Shown here: one piece after another, positions 9,229 to 18,873 of the stretch
Position numbering within the stretch: position 1 is the stretch's first letter
How the letters are laid out: each line of letters begins with the position of its first letter
Origin: Maritalea porphyrae
Lineage (GTDB): Bacteria > Pseudomonadota > Alphaproteobacteria > Rhizobiales > Devosiaceae
DNA: 64,000 nt
Assembly: GCF_027213965.1 (NCBI RefSeq)
Contig: NZ_JAPWGX010000004.1
Coordinates: 310,001-374,000, forward strand
Direction of reading: 5' to 3'
The notes under the pieces: model-generated
What the model was told of the DNA's origin: nothing
Seen by the model: only the letters and a program-made list of their open reading frames with translations
Database searches by the model: none
Program-made: the position numbers and the translations under genes

Positions 9229-9884
9229 AACGGCAATTCTGCATCAAATGTCACGCGTTCCCCGCCTCTTGGATGATGAACGGTGAGCGATAGGGCGTGC
9301 AATCGTAAACGGTCCGCAGCATCAAGCGCTTCGCCCAAAGCGTAAAAGCGATCACCCAAAATGGGGTGGCCAAGGGCCAGCATGTGCACACGCAATTGGT
9401 GGGAGCGCCCGGTGATTGGCGTTAATTCCATTCTTGTCCAATTTTCATTTCGTTCTAAAATGGACCAATTGGTTTGCGCGTTGCGCCCCTGTTCGTGATC
9501 GACCATTTGCTTGGGTCTGTTTGGCCAGTCACACCGTAGGGGCAGGTTTACGGTGCCGTCGTCGCCTTCCACCTTGCCAAATACGTCTGCGACATAGGTT
9601 TTTGCCGTGTGTCGGCGCTCAAATTGCAACCCCAAATGGCGGTGTGCTTCTGGGTTCATGGCCATAATCACGACGCCAGATGTGTCCATGTCCAGACGGT
9701 GGACAATGCGGGATGTCGGGAACTTGCTTTGGGCGCGTGCCTCCAAACAATCTGCATGTTCTGCGGCTTTTCCGGGGACCGTCAGTAAGCCAGAAGGTTT
9801 GTTGAGGACCAGAATTTCATCGTCTTGGTGGATGACGTCGAGAAAGGGATCTGTTGGTGGTGCATAGACGAAATCGCCAATCAT
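9225..9884 (-). CDS. rluA: RNA pseudouridine synthase, RluA type
   Basis: Pseudouridine synthase of 219 residues, the same length as Escherichia coli RluA, which modifies 23S rRNA position 746 and tRNA position 32. It shows the catalytic-Asp motif HRLDMDTSG near residue 62, the LPLRCDWPNRPKQMVD segment characteristic of RluA, and the GRSHQLRVHMLALGHPILGD motif. There is no S4 domain, which also fits RluA rather than RluC/D. The start codon overlaps the stop of the upstream gamma-glutamylcyclotransferase-like gene (ATGA), implying coupled translation. Confidence 0.88.
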   Translation of the reverse strand: MIGDFVYAPPTDPFLDVIHQDDEILVLNKPSGLLTVPGKAAEHADCLEARAQSKFPTSRIVHRLDMDTSGVVIMAMNPEAHRHLGLQFERRHTAKTYVADVFGKVEGDDGTVNLPLRCDWPNRPKQMVDHEQGRNAQTNWSILERNENWTRMELTPITGRSHQLRVHMLALGHPILGDRFYALGEALDAADRLRLHALSLTVHHPRGGERVTFDAELPF

Positions 9885-10450
9885 GCGCCCGTTTTTTCGA
9901 TCAGGTGTCCAAATCCAGACTTGTTGAGCAACATTTCCGCTTCCAGTTTGCCTTCGCGTACTTCGTGCGGGTCTGGCATGTAGGGATGTTGTGCCAACAT
10001 TTCTTGGTGGTGGAGCGGCAAGCCGTTTTCAATGGCGCCAGATAGGCAAAGTGCCCAATACCAATGATAGGGGTGGGGCGGATTTGGATGTGGTTCAACC
10101 ATATAAGTGACAGTCTGGAGTTTCTCGCCGGTTGGTGTTTCCACTAAAAGATTGGGTTCGCGGGTATATTTCATCGGGCGATCCCAGTCTAAACCCTCAA
10201 ACTTGTCGAGCACGGGCGCTTCGCTGATTGCCATCTCGTAGACCACGCCGTGTACTTGGTCGTTGCCATTTTCGGTTCTAAACATAGCCATTTTGCCAGA
10301 TGCACCATGATCATCATCGGCCACCATGCCATAATTGATCGCGTGGCCGCTTACACTGGCGATCGCCACAGGCTTGGCTGATGCGCACCGGTTTTGCAGC
10401 CGGGCGTTTAGCAAATTGGAGCCATAGGCGAAATAGTAAAAGCTGCTCAT
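9881..10450 (-). CDS. Gamma-glutamylcyclotransferase-like protein
   Basis: Soluble protein of 189 residues with the AIG2/GGCT fold signature: FAYGSN near the N terminus, which binds the substrate carboxylate, and GVVYEMAISEAPVLDKFEG around residue 80, where the catalytic Glu is expected. The fold cyclises gamma-glutamyl groups to 5-oxoproline, though substrates vary. The ATG at 10450 begins MSSFYYFAYGSN as in the family and has GGGAAC upstream; the 20-residue extension upstream is unlikely. It forms a two-gene unit with rluA. Confidence 0.8.
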   Translation of the reverse strand: MSSFYYFAYGSNLLNARLQNRCASAKPVAIASVSGHAINYGMVADDDHGASGKMAMFRTENGNDQVHGVVYEMAISEAPVLDKFEGLDWDRPMKYTREPNLLVETPTGEKLQTVTYMVEPHPNPPHPYHWYWALCLSGAIENGLPLHHQEMLAQHPYMPDPHEVREGKLEAEMLLNKSGFGHLIEKTGA

Positions 10451-10568
10451 GATGTTCCCGAGTTTTTTGCAATTGTTATTTGATATGGTGATCTGCACCA
10501 AATTCAGCAAGATTTGTCAATTCAGGATATGTTTATCTTCGTGCATAAATTGGAAGGACTTTGATTAA

Positions 10569-11414
10569 TTGGCGGTAAATAAGATCAAATATCAGGATCG
10601 TCTGGATCGTGTCATCAACTATATTTACGACCATTTGGACGAGGACATCGATCTAAACCGACTGGCGGAAATTGCTTGTCTGTCACCTTATCATTGGCAT
10701 CGCGTTTATCGGGGTATGAAAGGTGAAAGTATTGTCGCCACAGTTAAGAGGTTGCGCTTGCACCGCGCTGCAACCCAGTTGGCCAATACTAAACTACCAT
10801 TGGAACGAGTGATTTCTCGTTCTGGCTACAGTAGCGCATCTGCGTTCTCGCGAGCCTTTTCGGATCGATATGGCATGCCACCAGCAAAATTCCGCGAGTG
10901 CGGACGTCCTTCCAATCTTATTCAATATGTTGCTGAGGGAAATGCACAAATGCACGAGGTTGAGATTAAGAGATTGGATGAGATCGTTCTTGTAGGGTTG
11001 TTTCATCAAGGCTCCTATCATGAAATTGGAAAGGCCTTTGAAAAACTCAATGTATTTGGCCGGGCCAAAGGTTTGATGGGGCCAGATATGCGATCGTTTG
11101 GGGTATATTTTGACGATCCGGACGTTGTGGAAACGGGCGAGTTGAACTCGTTCGCCGGTATTGTCGAGACCCAAGAAACCTTCCCTGAAGACCCGTTTGA
11201 ACGGGTTCAATTCTCGGGTGGGCGGTTTGCTGTGATGCGGTTTAAAGGCCCCTATGCCCAGCTTCCATCGGCCTATCACTGGTTTTATGGCACTTGGCTT
11301 GTTCAAACAGAACAGATTTTGCGTGACGCGCCGTGTTTAGAGGCCTATTTAAACGATCCGCGCGAGGTTGCGCCTTCAGATTTATTGACCGACATTTTCA
11401 TGCCAATTGAGTGA
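10569..11414 (+). CDS. AraC-family regulator with GyrI-like ligand domain
   Basis: Transcription factor of 281 residues in which the AraC DNA-binding domain comes first (residues 10-110; GYSSASAFSRAFSDRYGMPPAKFR) and is followed by a GyrI/SbmC-like small-molecule binding domain (from about 125, ending AYLNDPREVAPSDLLTDIFMPI). This Rob/MarA-like architecture is usual for drug or stress sensors. The start is TTG at 10569, with AAGGA about eleven bases upstream. The next gene, a stand-alone GyrI-like protein, begins at its stop, so the two are probably coexpressed and may sense related ligands. Confidence 0.87.
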   Translation: MAVNKIKYQDRLDRVINYIYDHLDEDIDLNRLAEIACLSPYHWHRVYRGMKGESIVATVKRLRLHRAATQLANTKLPLERVISRSGYSSASAFSRAFSDRYGMPPAKFRECGRPSNLIQYVAEGNAQMHEVEIKRLDEIVLVGLFHQGSYHEIGKAFEKLNVFGRAKGLMGPDMRSFGVYFDDPDVVETGELNSFAGIVETQETFPEDPFERVQFSGGRFAVMRFKGPYAQLPSAYHWFYGTWLVQTEQILRDAPCLEAYLNDPREVAPSDLLTDIFMPIE

Positions 11415-12067
11415 GCTACATGAGCAAAAAGAACAAAATCGACTTCAAACGCCAAGATGCGAAGCTTTACAGCGGAAAGGTCGAACGCTTTGATTTGGTC
11501 AAAGTGCCGCCGATGAATTACCTGATGATTGATGGGGATGGTGGCCCAGGAAGTGAGAGCTATCCGGCCGCAATTGCTGCCCTTTATGCGCTAAGCTATG
11601 GGTTAAAGTTCTTTTCCAAGATCGAGATGGAAAAAGACTATGTGGTTGGTCCCCTAGAAGGCCTTTGGTGGGCCGATGATATGGAAACATTTATCACGCG
11701 GGAAAAAGACAAGTGGAAATGGACCATGATGATCCGGCAACCAGATTGGTTGCTTGGCGAACATCTTGATCAGGTTCTTGAAACTTCAATTGAAAAGAAC
11801 GGTGCAAAATCAGATGCGCCAACGGATGAGGCTACATTGCGTTCTGTTCGTCTTGAAACCTTGGACGAGGGCGATTGTGTGCAAGTTTTGCATGTTGGCG
11901 CCTATGATGACGAGGGGCCAGTTCTAGCACAAATGCATAATGAATATGTGCCACAGAACAAAATGAAGATGATCGGTAAGCACCATGAGATCTATTTGAA
12001 TGATCCGCGCAAAGTGACGCCGGACAAACTTAAGACTATTTTGCGTCAGCCTGTTCATTTGCAGTAG
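11411..12067 (+). CDS. GyrI-like small-molecule binding domain protein
   Basis: Soluble protein of about 218 residues belonging to the stand-alone GyrI-like group. It contains the PPMNYLMIDGDGGPGS segment near residue 35, GLWWADDMETF, and the conserved C-terminal HHEIYLNDPRKVTPDKLKT. Members bind hydrophobic compounds, and some hydrolyse them. Translation may start at GTG 11411, overlapping the stop of the AraC/GyrI gene, or at ATG 11420. The pairing of a regulator with its own GyrI-type domain and a free GyrI protein suggests a shared ligand. Confidence 0.82.
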   Translation: MSYMSKKNKIDFKRQDAKLYSGKVERFDLVKVPPMNYLMIDGDGGPGSESYPAAIAALYALSYGLKFFSKIEMEKDYVVGPLEGLWWADDMETFITREKDKWKWTMMIRQPDWLLGEHLDQVLETSIEKNGAKSDAPTDEATLRSVRLETLDEGDCVQVLHVGAYDDEGPVLAQMHNEYVPQNKMKMIGKHHEIYLNDPRKVTPDKLKTILRQPVHLQ

Positions 12068-12070
12068 CGT

Positions 12071-12346
12071 TCATAGGCTTGAATAACTTTGTTTGCGCGC
12101 CATAGCGCACTCAATCATTTCTTCGCTTGGCGGATCAATTGCTCCGTGCTTTTCTGCCAAGCGAATTACCCCAAGCAAATCCGCAAGTTCCTTTGTAAGT
12201 GCAAAACCGTTCTTTTCACCGGTATCTGCGTTTGTTGTATCCACACCAAACCGCTTGACTTTGGAAACAGCTTGAATGATTTCCGCGCACTCTTCTACGA
12301 GTATTGTTAGAGCTTCTAACTTTTGATCTTCACTAACCGTCATCAT
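12071..12346 (-). CDS. MazG-like nucleotide pyrophosphohydrolase
   Basis: Small all-alpha NTP pyrophosphatase-like protein of 91 residues. It has the metal-binding pattern EECAE near residue 19 and KELADLLGVI about 35 residues later, the ExxE and ExxD motifs of the MazG/HisE superfamily. Such proteins hydrolyse non-canonical or phage-like nucleoside triphosphates. It ends four bases beyond the convergent GyrI-like gene. The exact substrate is unknown. Confidence 0.75.
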   Translation of the reverse strand: MMTVSEDQKLEALTILVEECAEIIQAVSKVKRFGVDTTNADTGEKNGFALTKELADLLGVIRLAEKHGAIDPPSEEMIECAMARKQSYSSL

Positions 12347-12438
12347 CCCTTAGTGCCACTCAGGCACGATCCTACGTAGAATCTCCAGTTGTTTATCTTT
12401 ATGGCATTATCACATTAGATTGACGGGAACGCATTATC

Positions 12439-12467
12439 TTGACAGTGGAAAGATATAGCCCTATCTA
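12439..12467 (+). promoter_or_regulatory. Sigma70-type promoter of the MFS gene
   Basis: TTGACA at 12439-12444, a 17-base spacer and TATCTA at 12462-12467, 24 bases before the start codon. The inverted repeat AGATA/TATCT spans the end of the spacer and the -10 element, so a repressor could bind there. This is read directly from sequence; activity is inferred. Confidence 0.6.
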
Positions 12468-12490
12468 TGTGCCACTATTGAGGAGTGATA

Positions 12491-13771
12491 ATGATGAAAC
12501 TGCCAAAAAATCGAGACTTACGACGAATCCTAATGGCGCAGGTGCCAGCGGATTTTGCAGATTGGCTTGACTATGTGGCGATCATCTCACTGTTTACCTA
12601 CACTTGGTCGGTTGAGCCGATCTATTTTGCTTTCTTTGCTTTGGCATTTTCGCTGCCCTATTTGATTGTGGGTCCTTTTTCTGGCGCCTTGGTGGACCGG
12701 TGTGACTTGAAAACCGTTATGGTTTGGTCAAATCTTGGTCGCGCAGCGTCAACCTTTGCTTTGGCTTTTGCCGGCCAGCCAGAACTTGTGCTGGTTTTGG
12801 TTTTCATACGATCCTCAGTGGACAGTTTTTTCAGTCCTGCCAAACAGACTGCCATACAAGTTTTGGCGGAAAAGTCTGAATTGATGGCGACGAATTCTCT
12901 GAGCCAAATACTCAATCAAGCCTCCAAAATTGTTGGGCCCGCCGTTGGTGGAGCGCTATTGATCTTTGTTAGCAGCCAATCGGTTTTTGTGGTCAATGGA
13001 TTTGTGTCTTTGCTGGCTCTGGCCATTTTGCTCTGGCTGCCAAAGGGATTGCGTCCAAAAAACTCAGGTGAAACCGAGGCAGGTGCCACCGATCAAAAGA
13101 AAATGGGCATATTTGCGGAAATCGCTGAAGGCTACAAAACCGTCGGGCGCATCCCCGCGCTCTGGGTCACCATTGGGCTTGGCGCATTTGGTTTTTTTGC
13201 GATCTTTTTGCACGACACATTGATCGGGCCTGTGACAAAACTATTGGGGTTTGATCAGTCGATTTTGGGTTTAACCGTTACGGCGGTTGGGGCCGGTGGT
13301 GTGCTTGGTGCATTGGCAGTTGGTAGTATCAAGCGACCAATCCATCCTTATGCGCTGATTGGGCCGGGCATGTTCATTGCCTCGCTGTTTACACTGCTGC
13401 TGGGCTTTGCGGCCACAAATATGTGGGCATTTCCGCTTTGGATTTTTGTGCCCGGCGCCTTTGTGATTGGCTTTGCGAGTTCGGGCATATTTGTGCCCAT
13501 GCGCACGGTTTTGCAGCTTGAAACGCCGCCAGACAAAATGGGACGTGTAACCGCAGTCAGTGAAGCCGTAACAGTGACGGCGATGATGGGAGCGCCATTT
13601 ATTGGGGCAATGTTGGCCACCAATTATGGTCTTGGCGTGCCATTTGTTATTGGCGGTGGCCTGTCATTGGTTTTGGGATTGGGCACGATCGCTTTAATCC
13701 CTTTTATCAAATTCAAAAAAGCGGATGAGCAGCCCGATAGCCAAGAAGCCGAACTGGCCAACGCAAGTTGA
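12491..13771 (+). CDS. Major facilitator superfamily transporter
   Basis: Integral membrane protein of about 426 residues with around twelve helices, again of the MFS_3-like type. The loop between helices 2 and 3 reads GALVDRCDLKTVM, and the DKMGRVTAVSEAVTV segment follows helix 10. It probably exports a small molecule. GAGGAG lies just upstream and favours ATG 12491 over the GTG at 12485 or the ATG at 12494. It is not a close copy of the MFS gene at 7927. Confidence 0.86.
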   Translation: MMKLPKNRDLRRILMAQVPADFADWLDYVAIISLFTYTWSVEPIYFAFFALAFSLPYLIVGPFSGALVDRCDLKTVMVWSNLGRAASTFALAFAGQPELVLVLVFIRSSVDSFFSPAKQTAIQVLAEKSELMATNSLSQILNQASKIVGPAVGGALLIFVSSQSVFVVNGFVSLLALAILLWLPKGLRPKNSGETEAGATDQKKMGIFAEIAEGYKTVGRIPALWVTIGLGAFGFFAIFLHDTLIGPVTKLLGFDQSILGLTVTAVGAGGVLGALAVGSIKRPIHPYALIGPGMFIASLFTLLLGFAATNMWAFPLWIFVPGAFVIGFASSGIFVPMRTVLQLETPPDKMGRVTAVSEAVTVTAMMGAPFIGAMLATNYGLGVPFVIGGGLSLVLGLGTIALIPFIKFKKADEQPDSQEAELANAS

Positions 13772-13812
13772 ACGTTTGGCGACGGAGCTGTGTTACTCAG
13801 ATTGGGAAGGGG

Positions 13813-14841
13813 CTATTCGCCCCAGGTTTCTTCTAGAACACGCAGCCAATTGGCGTGGCAGATTTTGTTGAGGGCTTCATCGTCATAGCCTGCGTCACGC
13901 AAAGCACTGGTCAATGTGGGCAGTTTGGCGGTGCTATCAAGATCATAGGGTGGGGGCGCGCCGTCATAGTCAGACCCTAAACCAACATGGTCGATGCCCA
14001 TGATATCCACCATATGGTTTACATGTTCGACCAATGTGGACATGGGTACATCTTGGTTTTTCGCCCCATCTTTGCGCAAGAAAGCAACGGCAAAGTTTAG
14101 GCCCGCAATCCCGTTTGTGTCTTTGATCGCTTTGAGCTGATTATCGGTTAAGTTGCGTGTGGTGGGGCAAAGTGCATGGACATTTGAATGGCTGGCAATG
14201 AGCGGTTTAGTTGAAACGCGTGCGACGTCCCAGAAGCCTTTTTCGTTGATATGCGATAAATCTACAGCAATACCCATTTCATTGCAGGCTTTGACCAACT
14301 CTATGCCATCATTGGTTAAGCCCGGCCCGGTGTCTGGTGAGGCGGGGAACTTGAACGGCACGCCATGTGCGAAGGCATTTGAACGGCTCCACACGGGGCC
14401 GATGGAGCGCAAACCATCGTTGTAAAAGGCTTCAAGGTTTGAAAGGTCCGGCAATATGGCTTCAGCCCCTTCAATGTGCAGCACGGGTGCCATTTTGCCA
14501 TTTGCCATAGCGGAGCGGATGTCTTTGACGGAACGGCAAATTTCAACCTTTCCATTTGAGGCGGCCGCAATATCGCGCAGCAAGGTAATCATGTTCATGG
14601 TATAATCGCGGGCGAATTCTTGTCCCGGGGTTGTGCGGAAAGACTTGCCATCTTCTGGCGGAATAAACATGGCAAATAATCCGCCTGCAAAGCCACCACT
14701 CTGGGCAGATTGCATATCGATATGCTGGCCAGCGCGGGGCTCAAAAAATGCCTCTACAGAATTGTCGGGGCACTCTTCGATGAGTTTGAGCAAAATGTCG
14801 TTATGGCCATCAAAGATTGGAATTTGTGGGGTGTTTGTCAT
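13813..14841 (-). CDS. Membrane dipeptidase (peptidase family M19)
   Basis: Zinc dipeptidase of about 342 residues that hydrolyses dipeptides, including some with D-residues at the C terminus. The family metal ligands are visible: FDGHNDIL near residue 11, HIEGAEAI near 125, AVDLSHINEKGFWDV, SHSNVHAL and GLGSDYDGAPPP. There is no clear signal peptide, so a cytoplasmic location is likely despite the family name. The ATG at 14841 gives a family-like N terminus; the in-frame extension to 14913 is not expected. It is divergent from hemN and shares its upstream region. Confidence 0.87.
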   Translation of the reverse strand: MTNTPQIPIFDGHNDILLKLIEECPDNSVEAFFEPRAGQHIDMQSAQSGGFAGGLFAMFIPPEDGKSFRTTPGQEFARDYTMNMITLLRDIAAASNGKVEICRSVKDIRSAMANGKMAPVLHIEGAEAILPDLSNLEAFYNDGLRSIGPVWSRSNAFAHGVPFKFPASPDTGPGLTNDGIELVKACNEMGIAVDLSHINEKGFWDVARVSTKPLIASHSNVHALCPTTRNLTDNQLKAIKDTNGIAGLNFAVAFLRKDGAKNQDVPMSTLVEHVNHMVDIMGIDHVGLGSDYDGAPPPYDLDSTAKLPTLTSALRDAGYDDEALNKICHANWLRVLEETWGE

Positions 14842-14918
14842 AAATATCCGGAAAAGATAGTGAGTGATTTGCTTGTGATTGTTGCACGGTGATTGGTGGT
14901 TGCCAATGCGCAATTGCT

Positions 14919-14932
14919 TTGATTTCGATCAA
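14919..14932. promoter_or_regulatory. FNR/FnrL-type box upstream of hemN
   Basis: The palindrome TTGATTTCGATCAA matches the FNR consensus TTGAT-N4-ATCAA perfectly. It lies 53 bases before the hemN start and 77 bases before the divergent dipeptidase start. Oxygen-responsive FNR proteins commonly activate hemN, so activation of hemN under low oxygen is the natural inference. Confidence 0.75.
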
Positions 14933-14985
14933 GGTAGAATGTGTTTGGATCAATAATGTGGCACCCATCAGAGATAGGGATTTTG

Positions 14986-16335
14986 ATGGACCACGCAATC
15001 ATCGAGAAATATGCAGCACCTGTGCCGCGTTACACGAGTTATCCAACTGCGCCACATTTTTCGAGCGAAGTTGATAATGCTACTTATTCGTCTTGGGTTG
15101 AGGCGCTGGGCGAGGGGGACCGTCTGTCGCTTTATGTCCATATCCCATTTTGCGATCGTCTTTGCTGGTTTTGCGGTTGTAACACCAAGCAAACGCTCAA
15201 ATATGCCCCGGTTAAATCTTATATGAAACGGGTGCACAAAGAGATTGAGATGGTTGCCAAACTGGTGAAACCGGGTGCACGTGTTACTGCCGTTCATTTG
15301 GGTGGAGGGTCGCCGACTTTGCTTGAGCCGGACGATCTGGAATTGCTGGGCAACAAATTGCGCGCCGCCTTTGCGTTTGCAGATGACGCGGAGATTTCAA
15401 TTGAAATTGACCCAAGCGATGTAACGCCTGAAAAGATTGAGGGCATGGTCGCCTTTGGCATGACCCGCGCTTCGATTGGTGTGCAAGATTTCTCAGAAAA
15501 AGTGCAGGAAGCGATCAATCGCCCGCAGAGCTTTGAACTAACACGTGACGTCGTATTTGCATTGCGTGATGCGGGGATCAAATCCATCAATTTAGATGTG
15601 CTCTATGGTTTGCCGTTTCAAACGACTGAGCGGTTGATGGAGACGATTGATAAAACAACTTCTTTGCGACCTGATCGCATCGCCTTGTTTGGCTATGCCC
15701 ATGTGCCGTGGATGAAAACTCATCAGAAGATGATTGATGAGGACGCCTTGCCCGACACAATCGAGCGGTTTGAACATGCCATGATGGCCGGGGACCGATT
15801 GGCAGACGCAGGGTATGATCGGATCGGTTTTGACCATTTCGCCTTGCCCTCAGATTTTATGGCGAAAGCGGCGGCGGACGGGACGTTGCGCCGCAACTTC
15901 CAAGGCTACACGGTTGATAATTCTGATGCATTGATTGGCTTTGGTGGTTCAGCCATTGGGCAAACGAAAAACGGCTATGTGCAAAACATTGTTGCCACAG
16001 GGCAGTATCAAGCTGCCATCGACAGTGGTGACCTAGCAATTGCCAAGGGTTTTGAATTGTCAGATGTGGACAGGGCACGCGGATGGGTGATTGAGAAACT
16101 CATGTGCGATTTCAAGTTCGATGTGGATGAGTTCATACAGCGATTTGGCGATTTGGCTCCAACCATCATGAACGATGCAGGATATATTGCAGCAGCGGAT
16201 CAAGATGATTTTGTCTACAGCACGCACGACACATTTGGATTAACCGAAAACGGCAAGCCTTTTGTTCGTGCGATTGCGGCAAAGTTCGACACATATTTTG
16301 GTCAGGGTAATGCGCGGCATTCAAAAGCTGTTTAA
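14986..16335 (+). CDS. hemN: Oxygen-independent coproporphyrinogen III dehydrogenase
   Basis: Radical-SAM enzyme of 449 residues that oxidatively decarboxylates coproporphyrinogen III to protoporphyrinogen IX without oxygen. The 4Fe-4S/SAM motif is PFCDRLCWFCGCNT near residue 60, followed by the GGGSPT SAM motif near 110. The N-terminal RYTSYPTAPHF is typical of true HemN rather than HemW. ATG 14986 has AGGGA upstream; the longer frame from 14941 is not expected. A perfect FNR box precedes the gene, and an oxygen-dependent hemF lies at 52.8 kb, so the cell has both routes. Confidence 0.93.
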   Translation: MDHAIIEKYAAPVPRYTSYPTAPHFSSEVDNATYSSWVEALGEGDRLSLYVHIPFCDRLCWFCGCNTKQTLKYAPVKSYMKRVHKEIEMVAKLVKPGARVTAVHLGGGSPTLLEPDDLELLGNKLRAAFAFADDAEISIEIDPSDVTPEKIEGMVAFGMTRASIGVQDFSEKVQEAINRPQSFELTRDVVFALRDAGIKSINLDVLYGLPFQTTERLMETIDKTTSLRPDRIALFGYAHVPWMKTHQKMIDEDALPDTIERFEHAMMAGDRLADAGYDRIGFDHFALPSDFMAKAAADGTLRRNFQGYTVDNSDALIGFGGSAIGQTKNGYVQNIVATGQYQAAIDSGDLAIAKGFELSDVDRARGWVIEKLMCDFKFDVDEFIQRFGDLAPTIMNDAGYIAAADQDDFVYSTHDTFGLTENGKPFVRAIAAKFDTYFGQGNARHSKAV

Positions 16336-16353
16336 CTCTAGTGTGCGACGCCT

Positions 16354-16536
16354 ATGACGAATGCTCTGACTATCATATGCTTTCTTGGCTGCCTGACAGC
16401 TGCGGCGTTTCTTGCTTACACATTGCTCAATCTTGATGCGCTTGGGATAGGGCTTTTCCACCCAAGGGTGCTGGTTGAGTTTGGGTTGGTCGTGCTCTTT
16501 GGGTTGTTTGGACTGATAACACTTTTTCTGGCCTGA
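16354..16536 (+). CDS. Small membrane protein, two predicted helices
   Basis: Reading frame of 60 residues, 18 bases after hemN, with two hydrophobic segments (residues about 4-24 and 40-59) separated by a short loop. It is not recognised. Codon use resembles that of neighbouring genes, but no clear ribosome-binding site is seen, so it could be a chance frame. Confidence 0.4.
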   Translation: MTNALTIICFLGCLTAAAFLAYTLLNLDALGIGLFHPRVLVEFGLVVLFGLFGLITLFLA

Positions 16537-16747
16537 CTTGCGACGCACAGACGCAGAATTGTTTTGCGAAGTTAATCAGGTGCGAAGCTGCGACAATCAA
16601 CCGTGTGGTGCTGATGCCAAGACATGTGCAAATCGGGCCCGTGCTTCGTGATCCCAATGGAATTGGATTTTCGACCGTTTTGACCACATCGGGCTTGGTT
16701 TCGTCGAATGGTGAGAAGCCAACTCAACAGGGGATCGGAAAGAATTA

Positions 16748-16774
16748 GGGGTGCCCTTTGAAAAAGGACACCCC
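16748..16774 (-). terminator. Hairpin downstream of acs
   Basis: The sequence reads GGGGTGCCCTTT then, after a short loop, its near-complement ending CACCCC, forming a stem of about twelve pairs with one mismatch. It lies 31 bases after the acs stop codon. The T-run on the minus strand is poor, so termination is likely but not certain. Confidence 0.55.
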
Positions 16775-16805
16775 GAATTACGACTTAGAGGTTGTGGGGA
16801 CGGGT

Positions 16806-18746
16806 CTAAGTCGATCTGTTTTGGCGGTTCTCGATCAGCTTTTCGACCACTGAAGGGTCAGCAAGCGTGGAGATGTCGCCTAAGTTGGAGAATTCGTCCT
16901 CGGCAATCTTACGTAAGATGCGTCGCATGATTTTGCCCGAACGGGTTTTGGGCAGGTCCGGTGCAAATTGGAGCAAATCCGGTGTTGCAATCGGCCCAAT
17001 TTCCTTGCGCACCCACGCGCGCAGTTCTTTATAAAGCTCGTCGCTCGGCTCATTGCCTGCCATAAGGGTGACATAGACATAAATGCCTTGGCCCTTGATG
17101 TCATGGGGATAGCCAACCACAGCGGCTTCTGACACTTTGTCGTGTGCCACCAATGCGCTTTCCACTTCAGCGGTGCCCATGCGGTGGCCAGACACGTTCA
17201 ACACGTCATCGACGCGTCCAGTGATCCAGTAAGCGCCATCTTCGTCGCGTTTGCAGCCGTCGGAGGTGAAATATTTCCCCTTATAGGTGGTGAAATAGGT
17301 GTCCACGAACCGTTGATGATCGCCATAGATGGTGCGCGCTTGTGCGGGCCAACTATCCAAAATGCACAAATTGCCTTCGGCTGCGCCTTCAAGCACATTG
17401 CCTTCATTGTCAACAAGTTGAGGTTTGATGCCAAAGAAAGGCGCTGTGGCGGCCCCAGGCTTAAGCGCATGCGCGCCGGGCAGTGGGGTCAACATGCAAC
17501 CACCGGTTTCTGTTTGCCACCATGTATCAACAATCGGGCAACGGGCTTCGCCCACAACGTGGTAGTACCATTCCCATGCTTCTGGGTTGATCGGTTCTCC
17601 AGCCGTGCCCAAAAGCTTGAGCGAAGAGCGGCTGGTTTTGGTGACAAATTCATCACCTGCGCCCATCAATGCGCGAATGGCAGTTGGGGCGGTGTAGAAC
17701 TGATTGACCTGATATTTGTCGATGATTTGCCAGAAACGCGAAGCATCTGGGAAGTTTGGTACACCTTCAAACATCACCGATGTGGCACCATTTGAAAGCG
17801 GTGCGTATAGGGTGAAACTGTGCCCAGTGATCCAGCCCAAATCAGCGCCGCACCAGAAGATATCGCCTTCTTCATAGTTGAAGACGGCGCGGTGAGCGAA
17901 GTTGATATAAGTGAGGTAACCGCCAGATGTGTGGACCACGCCTTTTGGTTGCCCGGTTGAACCAGACGTATAAAGGATGAACAAAGGATCTTCTGCGTTC
18001 ATAGGTTCGCATTCGCAGAACTCATCAACCCCAGCTGCTGCTTCATGCCACCAGACGTCGCGCCCACCCTTCATGGTGATGTTTGCGCCAGTGTGCTCAA
18101 CCACCAATACTTTTTCGACACCCAAAGCGTGCGGCATGGCGTCGTCGACATTTTTCTTTAGTGGAACGGTTTTGCCACCACGGCGTCCTTCGTCGGCGGT
18201 GATCACAACGGTACTGTCGCAATCATTGATCCGGCCCGCAAGCGCTTCAGGCGAGAAGCCCGCAAAAACGACAGAGTGAGCAGCCCCAATGCGCGCGCAA
18301 GCAAGCATGGCATAGGTGATTTCTGGGATCATGGGCAGATAGATGGTGACCCGGTCGCCCTTTTTGACGCCCAAAGATTTGAGCACATTTGAAAACCGAG
18401 AAACCCGCTCGTGCAGCTGGTTATAGGTGATTGTTTGCCCGGGTTGATCTGGATGATCTGGCTCCCAATGGAACGCCACGCGATCACCATTTTCTTCCAA
18501 ATGTCGGTCGATACAATTGTAGGCAACGTTCAGCACACCATCTTCGAACCATTTGACCGACACAGGGTCGAAACTGGTGTTTTTGATGATGGTTGGCTCT
18601 TTGATCCAATCCAAGCGTTTTGCTTGTTCTGCCCAAAATCCATCGGGATCTTTGACAGACCGATGATACATCTCTTGATATGTGTCCGCGTCAATTAGCG
18701 CGTTGGTTGCCCAATCTGAAGGGACTGGATAGATTTTCCCGGACAT
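16806..18746 (-). CDS. acsA: Acetyl-CoA synthetase (AMP-forming)
   Basis: Enzyme of 646 residues, the usual length for Acs, that activates acetate to acetyl-CoA through acetyl-AMP. Visible motifs are [14 protein letters not shown] (AMP-binding P-loop), [18 protein letters not shown] and the C-terminal [11 protein letters not shown] whose Lys is the site of regulatory acetylation in homologues. ATG 18746 with AGGAG upstream gives the standard N terminus; an upstream extension to 18860 is not coding. It is the last gene of a minus-strand series after the ABC transporter genes, and the divergent regulators across 24.2 kb probably control it. Confidence 0.95.
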   Translation of the reverse strand: MSGKIYPVPSDWATNALIDADTYQEMYHRSVKDPDGFWAEQAKRLDWIKEPTIIKNTSFDPVSVKWFEDGVLNVAYNCIDRHLEENGDRVAFHWEPDHPDQPGQTITYNQLHERVSRFSNVLKSLGVKKGDRVTIYLPMIPEITYAMLACARIGAAHSVVFAGFSPEALAGRINDCDSTVVITADEGRRGGKTVPLKKNVDDAMPHALGVEKVLVVEHTGANITMKGGRDVWWHEAAAGVDEFCECEPMNAEDPLFILYTSGSTGQPKGVVHTSGGYLTYINFAHRAVFNYEEGDIFWCGADLGWITGHSFTLYAPLSNGATSVMFEGVPNFPDASRFWQIIDKYQVNQFYTAPTAIRALMGAGDEFVTKTSRSSLKLLGTAGEPINPEAWEWYYHVVGEARCPIVDTWWQTETGGCMLTPLPGAHALKPGAATAPFFGIKPQLVDNEGNVLEGAAEGNLCILDSWPAQARTIYGDHQRFVDTYFTTYKGKYFTSDGCKRDEDGAYWITGRVDDVLNVSGHRMGTAEVESALVAHDKVSEAAVVGYPHDIKGQGIYVYVTLMAGNEPSDELYKELRAWVRKEIGPIATPDLLQFAPDLPKTRSGKIMRRILRKIAEDEFSNLGDISTLADPSVVEKLIENRQNRST

Positions 18747-18873
18747 AGCTCTCCTCTTGTCCGCCAACAGCAATGACAGCCGGCGAACCCTTTTTGAAAC
18801 CTTCAATGTTAATTGGCCGGTCCCTACCGTGCCCGGTCTCTTGGAGGCTTGCGCCCCCAATCTTTGCTATGAA

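Noticed and set aside
16619-16748. Short frame of about 42 codons between the small membrane protein and the acs terminator
   Set aside because: No ribosome-binding site and no recognisable pattern; likely chance.
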